DNA of 64,000 nt from Herbaspirillum sp. 3R11 (lineage in GTDB: Bacteria > Pseudomonadota > Gammaproteobacteria > Burkholderiales > Burkholderiaceae_D), in the NCBI RefSeq assembly GCF_004563925.1, contig NZ_SPNJ01000001.1:1240001-1304000 (forward strand), written 5' to 3'. Shown here one piece after another: positions 17,392-25,961 of this stretch. The notes under the pieces were generated by a model. The model did not search any database and was not told where the DNA came from. It saw only the letters and a list, made by a program, of their open reading frames with translations. The position numbers and the translations under genes are program-made. Position 1 is the stretch's first letter. Each line of letters opens with the position of its first letter.

Positions 17392-19734
17392 ATGGCGTTA
17401 TCTCTACGCAACGACACGCACCAAAACGATCGGGAAATCGATCACGCGGTGCCGGACCTGCAACTGGCGAGCAGTTTGCAACAGGCCACGCTGGGCGATC
17501 CGTTCGCGCTGCTGGGACCGCGCTATGCAGACCTGCCGGACGGCGGTCAACGCCTGCGCTTGTGCTGTTATTACCCCGGCGCAACGGCGGTGCAAGTATT
17601 TTCACGTCCGGCCGACGAGCGCGACCCGCACGGCGTGCTGCTAGGCAACCTGATCCAGCTCGGTGCGGTGGAAGGCAGCGCCAACGGGATTTTCTACGGC
17701 GACGTCAACCTGCCGGCGCAGGCGCACCGCGAGATCCCTTACGTGCTGCACGTGGCCTGGCCGGGCAAGAACGGCAAACTGGAAGAGGTGCAGATCACCG
17801 AAGATCCGTATGCCTTCGACTTGCTGATCTCGGACTTCGACCTGCACCTGTTCCGCGAAGGCCGGCATCGCCAACTGGCGCGCTGCCTCGGTTCGCAAGT
17901 CACGCGCATCGACGGCGTTGACGGCGTGCGCTTTGCGGTATGGGCGCCGAACGCGCGGCGCGTCTCCGTGATCGGCGACTTCAACCAGTGGGATGGCCGC
18001 CGCCATCCGATGCGTCTGCGCCAGAGCGCCGGCGTGTGGGAATTGTTCGTGCCGCGCCTGCGCGACGGCACGCTCTACAAATATGAAATCACCGGTCCCG
18101 ACGGTCGTGTGCAGCCGTCCAAGGCCGACCCGATGGCGCGCGCCACGGAGTTGCCCCCGGCCACCGCATCGCGTGTGATTGACGATCGCGACGGCTGGCG
18201 CTGGCGCGACGACGAGTGGATGGCGCAGCGCGCGCAGAAACAATCCCTGCAGGCGCCGATTTCGATCTACGAAGTGCATGCCGCGTCCTGGATGCGCATC
18301 CTCGAAGAAGAAGGCCGCAGCCTGAGCTGGAACGAACTGGCCGAGCGCCTGATTCCGTACGCCAAGGGCATGGGCTTCACGCATCTGGAATTGTTGCCGG
18401 TGATGGAACATCCCTTCGGCGGTTCCTGGGGCTACCAGCCGCTGTCGCAATTCGCGCCGAGCGCGCGCTTCGGCTCGGCGGCGGATTTCGCCGGCTTTGT
18501 CGACAGTTGCCACCGCGAAGGCCTGGGCGTGATCCTTGATTGGGTGCCGGCGCATTTCCCGTCGGACGGCCATGGCCTGGCGCACTTCGACGGTACGCCG
18601 CTGTATGAACACGGCGATCCGCGCGAAGGCTTCCATCAGGACTGGAATACGCTGATCTACAACCTCGGCCGCAATGAAGTGCGTGGCTTCATGATCGCCA
18701 GCGCGCTCGAATGGCTGGAGCATTTCCATGTCGACGGCCTGCGCGTCGATGCGGTGGCGTCGATGCTGTACCGAGACTACAGCCGCGAGCCCGGCCAATG
18801 GGTGCCCAATATCCACGGCGGCCGCGAGAACCTGGAGTCGGTCGACTTCCTGCGCGAGCTCAACCAGACCGTCATCGAGCGCTGCCCCGGCGCGCTCATG
18901 ATCGCGGAAGAGTCCACCTCCTGGCCCGGCGTCACGGCGCCGGTGAAGGAGGGCGGACTCGGCTTCACCTACAAGTGGAACATGGGCTGGATGCACGACA
19001 CGCTGCGCTACGTGGAAGAAGACAGCATCTACCGCCGCTACCACCATCACGACTTTACCTTCGGCATGATCTACGCCTATTCGGAAGCCTTCGTTCTGCC
19101 GATCTCTCACGATGAAGTGGTGCACGGCAAGCGCACCCTGTTGGAAAAAATGCCCGGTGACTATTGGCAGAAACTCGCCAACCTGCGCGCCTATCTCGGC
19201 TTCATGTGGACCCATCCCGGCAAGAAGCTGCTGTTCATGGGCTGCGAATTCGGCCAGTACCAAGAGTTCGACCACGACAAGTCGCCGCAATGGGACCTGC
19301 TCGACGACCCGCGCCATCGCAGCATCCAGCGCCTGGTGCGTGACCTCAACGGCCTTTACACCGGCTTGCCGGCGCTGCATCTGAACGACACCCGCGCCGA
19401 GGGATTTTCGTGGGTGGTCGGCAACGACAGCGTCAACAGCGTGTTCGCCTATTTCCGCCACGGCAATGAAGGCGAGGGCGATGAACCCTTGCTGGTGGCG
19501 GTCAACATGACACCCGTGCCGCGCCACAACTACCGTATCGGTGTGCCGACCGGCGCCGCCAACGAATTCGAATGGAAGGAAATCCTCAACACGGACGCCG
19601 ACATCTACGGCGGCAGCAATCTCGGCAACGCCGGCAGCGTCACTGCACAACAGCAAGAGTGGCGCGGCCATCCGGCCTCGCTGCTGCTGACCTTGCCACC
19701 ACTCTCCACCATCATCCTGCGCCGAGGAAAATAA
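17392..19734 (+). CDS. glgB: 1,4-alpha-glucan branching enzyme
   Basis: GlgB introduces alpha-1,6 branches into the glucan made by GlgA or GlgE. The 780-residue protein has an N-terminal CBM48-type region ([20 protein letters not shown], about residue 180-200) and a GH13 barrel with Asp in GLRVDAVAS (about 452), Glu in [10 protein letters not shown] (about 505) and Asp in [10 protein letters not shown] (about 574). It is about 50 residues longer than the E. coli enzyme, with a second N-terminal module. AGAGGAA lies before the ATG. A 78-bp gap separates it from treS, the largest in the run, with no hairpin terminator visible. Confidence 0.95.
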   Translation: MALSLRNDTHQNDREIDHAVPDLQLASSLQQATLGDPFALLGPRYADLPDGGQRLRLCCYYPGATAVQVFSRPADERDPHGVLLGNLIQLGAVEGSANGIFYGDVNLPAQAHREIPYVLHVAWPGKNGKLEEVQITEDPYAFDLLISDFDLHLFREGRHRQLARCLGSQVTRIDGVDGVRFAVWAPNARRVSVIGDFNQWDGRRHPMRLRQSAGVWELFVPRLRDGTLYKYEITGPDGRVQPSKADPMARATELPPATASRVIDDRDGWRWRDDEWMAQRAQKQSLQAPISIYEVHAASWMRILEEEGRSLSWNELAERLIPYAKGMGFTHLELLPVMEHPFGGSWGYQPLSQFAPSARFGSAADFAGFVDSCHREGLGVILDWVPAHFPSDGHGLAHFDGTPLYEHGDPREGFHQDWNTLIYNLGRNEVRGFMIASALEWLEHFHVDGLRVDAVASMLYRDYSREPGQWVPNIHGGRENLESVDFLRELNQTVIERCPGALMIAEESTSWPGVTAPVKEGGLGFTYKWNMGWMHDTLRYVEEDSIYRRYHHHDFTFGMIYAYSEAFVLPISHDEVVHGKRTLLEKMPGDYWQKLANLRAYLGFMWTHPGKKLLFMGCEFGQYQEFDHDKSPQWDLLDDPRHRSIQRLVRDLNGLYTGLPALHLNDTRAEGFSWVVGNDSVNSVFAYFRHGNEGEGDEPLLVAVNMTPVPRHNYRIGVPTGAANEFEWKEILNTDADIYGGSNLGNAGSVTAQQQEWRGHPASLLLTLPPLSTIILRRGK

Positions 19735-19735
19735 A

Positions 19736-21880
19736 ATGACATTAGTAACACCACGCCATCTGCAAGCAGGATCGCCTTATCCGCTCGGTGCCCATTTCGA
19801 CGGACTGGGCGTCAACTTTGCCGTGTTTTCCGGCAATGCCACCAAGATCGAATTGTGCATCTTTGACGCCACTGGACGACGCGAAGTCGAACGACTGACC
19901 TTGCCTGAATGCACCGACGAAGTGTGGCACGGCTACCTGCCTGACACCTCGCCGGGTCTGGTCTACGGTTATCGCGCCTACGGCCCTTACGAGCCGCAAA
20001 AGGGACATCGTTTCAATCCCAACAAGTTGCTGCTTGATCCCTACGCACGCCAATTGGTCGGGCAGGTTCGCTGGACCGATGCCTTGTTCGGCTATCGCCT
20101 GCATTCGGCCAAGGGCGACCTCAGCTTCGATCGCCGCGACAGCGCCGCCGCCATGCCCAAGGCCGTCGTCGTAGAAGAGATACCGATCGGGAAAAAATTC
20201 CCACGCCCGCGCGTGCCATGGTCCAAGACCGTGATCTACGAAGCCCATGTGCGCGGCATTTCAATGATGCGCGACGGCGTCATGCCGCATGAACGCGGCA
20301 CCTTTGCGGCGCTCGGTCATCCCGATTTCATCGCCCATCTGCAAAAGCTCGGCGTCACCACGGTGGAGTTGATGCCGGTACATGCGTTCCTGCAAGAAAA
20401 CTTCCTGCTACAACGCGACCTGCGCAATTATTGGGGCTACAGCACACTGGGATTTTTTGCACCGGAGCCGAGCTATCTCTCGACCGGCGACCTCAACGAG
20501 CTGCGCATGGCGGTCCGCCATTTCCACGCAGCCGGCATCGAGGTGATCCTCGACGTCGTCTACAACCACACCTGCTCGGGCAGCGAACTGGGGCCGACGC
20601 TGAGCATGCGCGGCCTGGACAACGCCAACTACTACCGTCTGTTGCCGGGTGAGGAGCGCTATTACATCAACGACACCGGCTGCGGCAACACGGTCAACAT
20701 GTCGCATCCGCGGGTGATCCAACTGGTGTTGGACTCTTTACGCTACTGGGCGGAGGCCTTCGATATCGACGGTTTCCGTTTCGACCTTTGCTCCACGCTG
20801 GGGCGCGAGCCAACCGGCTTCGATCCGAACAGCGGCTTCTTCGACGCACTGATGCAGGATCCGGTGCTGTCGCAACTGAAACTGATTGCCGAGCCTTGGG
20901 ATATCGGTCCGGGCGGCTATCAACTCGGTAACCATCCGCCGCGCTTTGCCGAGTGGAACGACAAGTTCCGTGATGCCGTACGTCATTTCTGGGCCGGCGG
21001 CGAAGGCCTGCGCGGCGAGTTCGCCGGGCGCATGCTGGGTTCGTCGGACCTGTTCGACCATCACCACCGTAAGCCCTGGGCCTCGGTCAATTTCATTGCT
21101 TCGCATGACGGCTTCACCTTGCGCGATCTGGTCAGCTACGAGACCAAGCACAACGAAGCCAACGGCGAAAACGGCAACGACGGCCACAACGAGAATTACA
21201 GCGCCAACTGGGGCATCGAAGGGTCGACCGACGATCCGGTGATCCTGCAATTACGCGCCACCGTGCAACGCTCGATGCTGACATGCGTGTTCCTCGGGCA
21301 GGGCACGCCAATGCTATTGGCTGGTGATGAATTCCATCGTAGCCAGCGCGGCAACAACAACGCCTATTGCCAGGACAACGATATCTCCTGGGTCAACTGG
21401 AAGGATGCCGCCAGCGAAGAAGGCCAGGCGCTGATCAGCTACGTCGGGCGACTGACGGCAATCCGCCGCGACTTCCCGGTGCTGCAAGGGGACCGCTTCT
21501 TGCATGGCAACCGTGAAATCCTGCCCGGCCTCAAGGACGTGTCATGGTTCGACGAGCGCGCCACGCCGATTTCGGTCGAGGACTGGCAGAATCCGGTGGC
21601 GCGCGCGCTGACGCTGCAATGTGCCGGCGCCGGCAACGTCGATGCCGCCATCCCCGAGGACGAGGCTGAGCAGCCGGACATTGTGCTGATGTTCTTCAAC
21701 GCCGGCCACGAACCGATCGAGTTCACCTTTCCGCGCGCCGACGATGCGCATTATCTGCTCATCGACAGCAACATCCCAGACGGCGCCGTTTCCGGAGAAG
21801 CCTGTACCACCGCCAGCGTCGAAGTCGCGGCGCACAGCGTGCAGGTTTTCGCCAATCGTCCATGCCGGGAAAAATCATGA
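19736..21880 (+). CDS. glgX: Glycogen debranching enzyme (isoamylase type)
   Basis: The 714-residue isoamylase-type enzyme hydrolyses alpha-1,6 branches. It has the N-terminal CBM48 region (PLGAHFDGLGVNFAVFS) and GH13_11 motifs with Asp in GFRFDLCSTLGR (about 350), Glu in LIAEPWDIGPGGYQ (about 386) and Asp in NFIASHDGFTLRDL (about 457). It starts one base after the glgB stop with GAGGAAA upstream. In trehalose clusters the same family is called TreX, and here it would supply linear chains to TreY. Confidence 0.95.
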   Translation: MTLVTPRHLQAGSPYPLGAHFDGLGVNFAVFSGNATKIELCIFDATGRREVERLTLPECTDEVWHGYLPDTSPGLVYGYRAYGPYEPQKGHRFNPNKLLLDPYARQLVGQVRWTDALFGYRLHSAKGDLSFDRRDSAAAMPKAVVVEEIPIGKKFPRPRVPWSKTVIYEAHVRGISMMRDGVMPHERGTFAALGHPDFIAHLQKLGVTTVELMPVHAFLQENFLLQRDLRNYWGYSTLGFFAPEPSYLSTGDLNELRMAVRHFHAAGIEVILDVVYNHTCSGSELGPTLSMRGLDNANYYRLLPGEERYYINDTGCGNTVNMSHPRVIQLVLDSLRYWAEAFDIDGFRFDLCSTLGREPTGFDPNSGFFDALMQDPVLSQLKLIAEPWDIGPGGYQLGNHPPRFAEWNDKFRDAVRHFWAGGEGLRGEFAGRMLGSSDLFDHHHRKPWASVNFIASHDGFTLRDLVSYETKHNEANGENGNDGHNENYSANWGIEGSTDDPVILQLRATVQRSMLTCVFLGQGTPMLLAGDEFHRSQRGNNNAYCQDNDISWVNWKDAASEEGQALISYVGRLTAIRRDFPVLQGDRFLHGNREILPGLKDVSWFDERATPISVEDWQNPVARALTLQCAGAGNVDAAIPEDEAEQPDIVLMFFNAGHEPIEFTFPRADDAHYLLIDSNIPDGAVSGEACTTASVEVAAHSVQVFANRPCREKS

Positions 21881-23778
21881 ACAGTCCAGTCCCTCTTTCA
21901 CTGCCACTCAATCCGAACAACGTTCGTTTCCACTACCGCCTGCCGTTCGGCGCCGAATACCTCGGCAACGGCCGCACCAGCTTCCGGTTGTGGGCGCCGC
22001 TGGCCAAAACCGCCTCGGTCCTGATCGACGGCCAGCGCAAGGTGCCGATGGCGCCGGCCGATGAAGGCTGGTTCGAGGTCGAGACCGATTGCGAAGCGCG
22101 CAGCCAGTACCGCTATGTGCTGATGTCGCAGACCGACGGCGAGATCAGCGTGCCCGACCCGGCGTCGCGCGGCCAGGCCGGCGACGTGCATGCCGACAGC
22201 ATGGTGATCGACGCCTCCGCGTATGAATGGCAGACCGTGGACTGGCGCGGCCGTCCCTGGCATGAGACCGTGCTGTATGAATTGCACGTGGGTGCGCTGG
22301 GCGGCTTCGCCGGCGTGTTGCAACGCCTGCCGGAGCTGGCCGAACTCGGCATTACCGCCATCGAACTGATGCCGGTGGCGGAATTTCCGGGCGCTTACAA
22401 CTGGGGTTACGACGGCGTGTTGCCGTATGCGCCTGACGCCAGCTACGGCACGCCGGAGCAGTTGAAGCAACTGATCGACACCGCCCACGGCCTCGGCATG
22501 ATGGTGTTCCTCGACGTCGTGTACAACCATTTCGGCCCCGACGGCAATTACCTCAACAGCTACGCCGCGCCGTTCTTCCGCACCGACACCACCACGCCGT
22601 GGGGCGAGACCATCGACTTCCGCCGTCCGGAAGTGGCCGATTTCTTCGCCCAAAACGCCTTGTACTGGCTGCAGGAATACCGCTTCGACGGCCTGCGACT
22701 GGACGCCGTCCACGCCATCAGCGAACAAGGCTGGCTGCGCGAACTTGCGCGCAAGGTGCGGCGCGCGATTGAGCAGGAAGACGCCGATATCGGCCTGTCG
22801 CGCCGGCACGTGCATCTGGTGCTGGAGCATGACGGGAATGCCGCCTCTCTGCTCGACGGCGGCGCAGGCAAGCCGGGCGAGGGCGACAAGTACGACGCGC
22901 AGTGGAACGACGACGGCCACCACGTGCTGCATGTGCTGCTGACCGGCGAGACCGGCGGTTACTACTCGGATTATGCGGTGCAGCCGGCCGAGAAACTGGC
23001 GCGCTGCCTGCGCGAAGGCTTCGTCTATCAGGGCGAGCCATCGCCGTATCGCGACAACGAAGTGCGCGGCGAATCCAGCGTTGAATTGCCGCCGACGTCG
23101 TTCGTGCTGTTCCTGCAGAACCACGACCAGATCGGCAACCGCGGGCAGGGTGAGCGTCTGACCGCGCTGGCGCATCCGGACGCCTTGCGTGCGGCACAGG
23201 CCTTGCTGCTGCTGTCGCCGCAGATCCCGATGCTGTTCATGGGGGAAGAATACGGCGCGCCGCAGCCGTTCTATTACTTCACCAGCCACGCCGACGAAAA
23301 GCTGGCCGACGCCGTGCGCAATGGTCGTCGCAAGGAGTTCTCGCGCTTTCCAGAGTTCTCCGATCCGCAGGCGCTGGACGCTTTGCCGGATCCGAACAGT
23401 TTCTCGACCTTCATGGCGTCGATTCCGGAGCCGGTTTCACCCGAAGAGGACAAGAGTGCCGGCCAGTGGATGGGCTGGTGCTATCGCCTGCTGCAGATCC
23501 GGCGCGAAGCCATCACGCCGTACTTGCCTGGCGCAGTCGCGCTCGACGCCCAGGCCATCGGCCTGAAAGCCGTGTATGCGCGCTGGCGGCTGAATAACGG
23601 CACCGTGCTCAACATCACCGTCAATCTGGGTGAGCAGCCGCTGCGCGAGTCGCTTGAAACACTGGTGACGCCGGCCGGCGCCGACGTCCTGTTCGACAGC
23701 GGCGGCGTGCTTGACGCGCTGGCTTCCGGCACGCTGCCGGGGCATTCCATCCTGGTCATACGAGAGGCTGCAAGATGA
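21877..23778 (+). CDS. treZ: Malto-oligosyltrehalose trehalohydrolase
   Basis: TreZ releases trehalose from maltooligosyl-trehalose made by TreY. The 633-residue protein has the N-terminal CBM48-like region (RTSFRLWAPLAKTASVLIDG) and GH13_10 motifs: Asp in GLRLDAVHAIS (about 276), Glu in HLVLEHDGN (about 315) and Asp in LQNHDQIGNRG (about 416). The ATG at 21877 overlaps the glgX stop codon (ATGA); an in-frame ATG 15 bases earlier is less likely. It is coupled to malQ by a further four-base overlap. Confidence 0.95.
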   Translation: MNSPVPLSLPLNPNNVRFHYRLPFGAEYLGNGRTSFRLWAPLAKTASVLIDGQRKVPMAPADEGWFEVETDCEARSQYRYVLMSQTDGEISVPDPASRGQAGDVHADSMVIDASAYEWQTVDWRGRPWHETVLYELHVGALGGFAGVLQRLPELAELGITAIELMPVAEFPGAYNWGYDGVLPYAPDASYGTPEQLKQLIDTAHGLGMMVFLDVVYNHFGPDGNYLNSYAAPFFRTDTTTPWGETIDFRRPEVADFFAQNALYWLQEYRFDGLRLDAVHAISEQGWLRELARKVRRAIEQEDADIGLSRRHVHLVLEHDGNAASLLDGGAGKPGEGDKYDAQWNDDGHHVLHVLLTGETGGYYSDYAVQPAEKLARCLREGFVYQGEPSPYRDNEVRGESSVELPPTSFVLFLQNHDQIGNRGQGERLTALAHPDALRAAQALLLLSPQIPMLFMGEEYGAPQPFYYFTSHADEKLADAVRNGRRKEFSRFPEFSDPQALDALPDPNSFSTFMASIPEPVSPEEDKSAGQWMGWCYRLLQIRREAITPYLPGAVALDAQAIGLKAVYARWRLNNGTVLNITVNLGEQPLRESLETLVTPAGADVLFDSGGVLDALASGTLPGHSILVIREAAR

Positions 23779-25961
23779 CTTCCGCTCCTGTTGAAGAAAA
23801 CCCGCCCAGCGACTACGACCAGGCGGTATTCACACTGGCGGCGCTGGCCGGCATTTCGGTGGACTGGATTGACGCCTACAACCAGCCGCAACGTGTGACG
23901 CCGGCGTCGCTGCGCACCATTCTTGCGGCCCTGGGCCTGCCATGCGACAGCCATCGCCAGGCGCTCGACAGCATGGCGCAGTTGCAACGCGCCAACCAGT
24001 CGCGCGAGTTGCCGCCGCTGATCACCGCAGAGATTGATCAGCCGGTCTCGCTGCCCGAACATTGCGGCCTGCATGGCCGCGCGTGCCTGATTACGCTGGA
24101 ATCCGGGCGCAAGCTTGAGCGGCGCGTATCGGACGACGACAGCCGCACGCCGACGCTGGAAGCGATCGATGAATACGGCTATCACCGCCTGCAAGTGGGT
24201 GATGCCGAAGTCACGCTGGCGGTGGCGCCGCGCCGCTGCTACAGCGTCGCCGATGCCTTCGACGCCACGCCGCACAAACATTTCAAAGCGCATGCAGATC
24301 GCGGTTGGGGCCTGGCCTTGCAACTGTACGGCTTGCGCAGTCAGGGCGACGGCGGCATCGGCAACTTCACCGGCCTGGCCGAACTGGCTGCACGGGCCGG
24401 CGTCGAGGGCGCGGCAGCGCTGGCGATTTCGCCGGTGCACGCGATGTTCGCTGCCGATGCGCATCGCTTCAGTCCGTATTCGCCGTCGAGCCGCCTGTTC
24501 CTCAACGTGCTGCACATCGATCCGGCTGCCGTTCTCGGCGCCGATGCCTTGGCCCAAGTACTCAATGAAGGCGGCGCCGAAATGCTGGCGCGCCACCAAC
24601 GGCTGGAACAGACCAGCCTGGTCAACTGGCCCGAAGCCGGCGCCCATCGCATGACGCTGCTGCGCCATCTGCACGCCAGGTTCCGCATGCAGGAGCGACC
24701 GTCGGCCGAGCTGGCGGCATTCCGCATGCAAGGAGGGCAGGCGTTGGCGGACCACGCGCTGTTCGAGACGCTGCATCACTGGCAGCAGACCAAAAACATC
24801 GACGTCGCCAGCGACTGGCGGCGCTGGCCGGAGCGCTACCACCGGCCCGGCAGCGCCGAGTTGAAACGCTTTGCGGAAGAGCAGAGCGGTGAAGTGGATT
24901 TCCATATCTTCCTGCAGTGGCAGGCGTCGCGCTGGATGCAGTCCGCGCAGCAGTCCGCGCGCGAAGCCGGCATGGCGGTCGGACTGATTGCCGATCTTGC
25001 CGTCGGCGCCGACAACGGCGGCAGCCAGTCCTGGAGCCACAGTTCGGAAATGATTGCGGGCTTGTCAGCCGGCGCACCGCCGGACTTGCTCAACACCCGC
25101 GGCCAGAACTGGGGCATCGGCGCGTTTTCGCCGCTGGCCTTGCGTGCGCAGGGATTCCGCTCCTATATCGCGATGCTGCGCTCGGCCTTCGCCAATGCCG
25201 GCGGCGTGCGCATCGACCATGTCATGGGGCTGACCCGCCTGTGGCTCGCGCCCGAAGGCGGCGACGCCAACGAGGGCGCGTACCTGCGCTATCCGGCGCG
25301 CGACCTGTTGCGGTTGATTGCGCTGGAGTCCTGGCGTCATCGCGCCGTCGTCATCGGCGAAGACCTGGGCACCGTACCCGAAGGTTTCGACGCCGAGCTG
25401 AAGGATGCCGGCTTGTTGGGGATCGGCGTGCTGTGGTTCCAGCGCGATGCGCGCGCCAATTTCCTGCCGCCGCGACAATGGCCGGGGCATGCGATTGCCA
25501 CCACCTCCACGCATGACTTGCCGACGGTAGCGGGCTGGTGGCGGGGCAGTGACATCGGCTGGCGTACGAAGCTCGATTTGCTGATGCCGGGCGCCACCGA
25601 CGCGCAGACCCGCGCCGACCGCAGCGAGGATCGCAGCCTCTTGTGGCAGGCCTTGCTCGATGCGGACTGCGTGGTCGGCGACCAGCCGGCCGACGACGCG
25701 CCGCAAGACGTGATCGACGGCGCCGCCGCCTTCATCGCGCAAACGCCGGCGCCGCTGGCCTTGCTGCCGATCGAGGATTTGCTCGGGCTGGAAGAACAAC
25801 CGAATCTGCCCGGCACCATCGATACCCATCCCAACTGGCAACGCCGCCTTCCGGCCACGGCGGAAACGTTGCTGGACCACGCCGACTGCCGCCGCCGCAT
25901 GCGGCTGCTGCAACGCACCGTTCACGTAAAAAATACAGACAAGACAGGCAGGAAACCTTGA
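23775..25961 (+). CDS. malQ: 4-alpha-glucanotransferase (amylomaltase)
   Basis: MalQ disproportionates malto-oligosaccharides, here probably recycling short chains left by GlgX and TreZ. The 728-residue GH77 protein shows Asp in RIDHVMGLTRLW (about 480), Glu in VIGEDLGTVPEGF (about 528) and Asp in STHDLPTVAGWW (about 580), plus an N-terminal extension typical of bacterial MalQ. Its ATG overlaps the treZ stop (ATGA), and its own stop overlaps the treY TTG start. Confidence 0.95.
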   Translation: MTSAPVEENPPSDYDQAVFTLAALAGISVDWIDAYNQPQRVTPASLRTILAALGLPCDSHRQALDSMAQLQRANQSRELPPLITAEIDQPVSLPEHCGLHGRACLITLESGRKLERRVSDDDSRTPTLEAIDEYGYHRLQVGDAEVTLAVAPRRCYSVADAFDATPHKHFKAHADRGWGLALQLYGLRSQGDGGIGNFTGLAELAARAGVEGAAALAISPVHAMFAADAHRFSPYSPSSRLFLNVLHIDPAAVLGADALAQVLNEGGAEMLARHQRLEQTSLVNWPEAGAHRMTLLRHLHARFRMQERPSAELAAFRMQGGQALADHALFETLHHWQQTKNIDVASDWRRWPERYHRPGSAELKRFAEEQSGEVDFHIFLQWQASRWMQSAQQSAREAGMAVGLIADLAVGADNGGSQSWSHSSEMIAGLSAGAPPDLLNTRGQNWGIGAFSPLALRAQGFRSYIAMLRSAFANAGGVRIDHVMGLTRLWLAPEGGDANEGAYLRYPARDLLRLIALESWRHRAVVIGEDLGTVPEGFDAELKDAGLLGIGVLWFQRDARANFLPPRQWPGHAIATTSTHDLPTVAGWWRGSDIGWRTKLDLLMPGATDAQTRADRSEDRSLLWQALLDADCVVGDQPADDAPQDVIDGAAAFIAQTPAPLALLPIEDLLGLEEQPNLPGTIDTHPNWQRRLPATAETLLDHADCRRRMRLLQRTVHVKNTDKTGRKP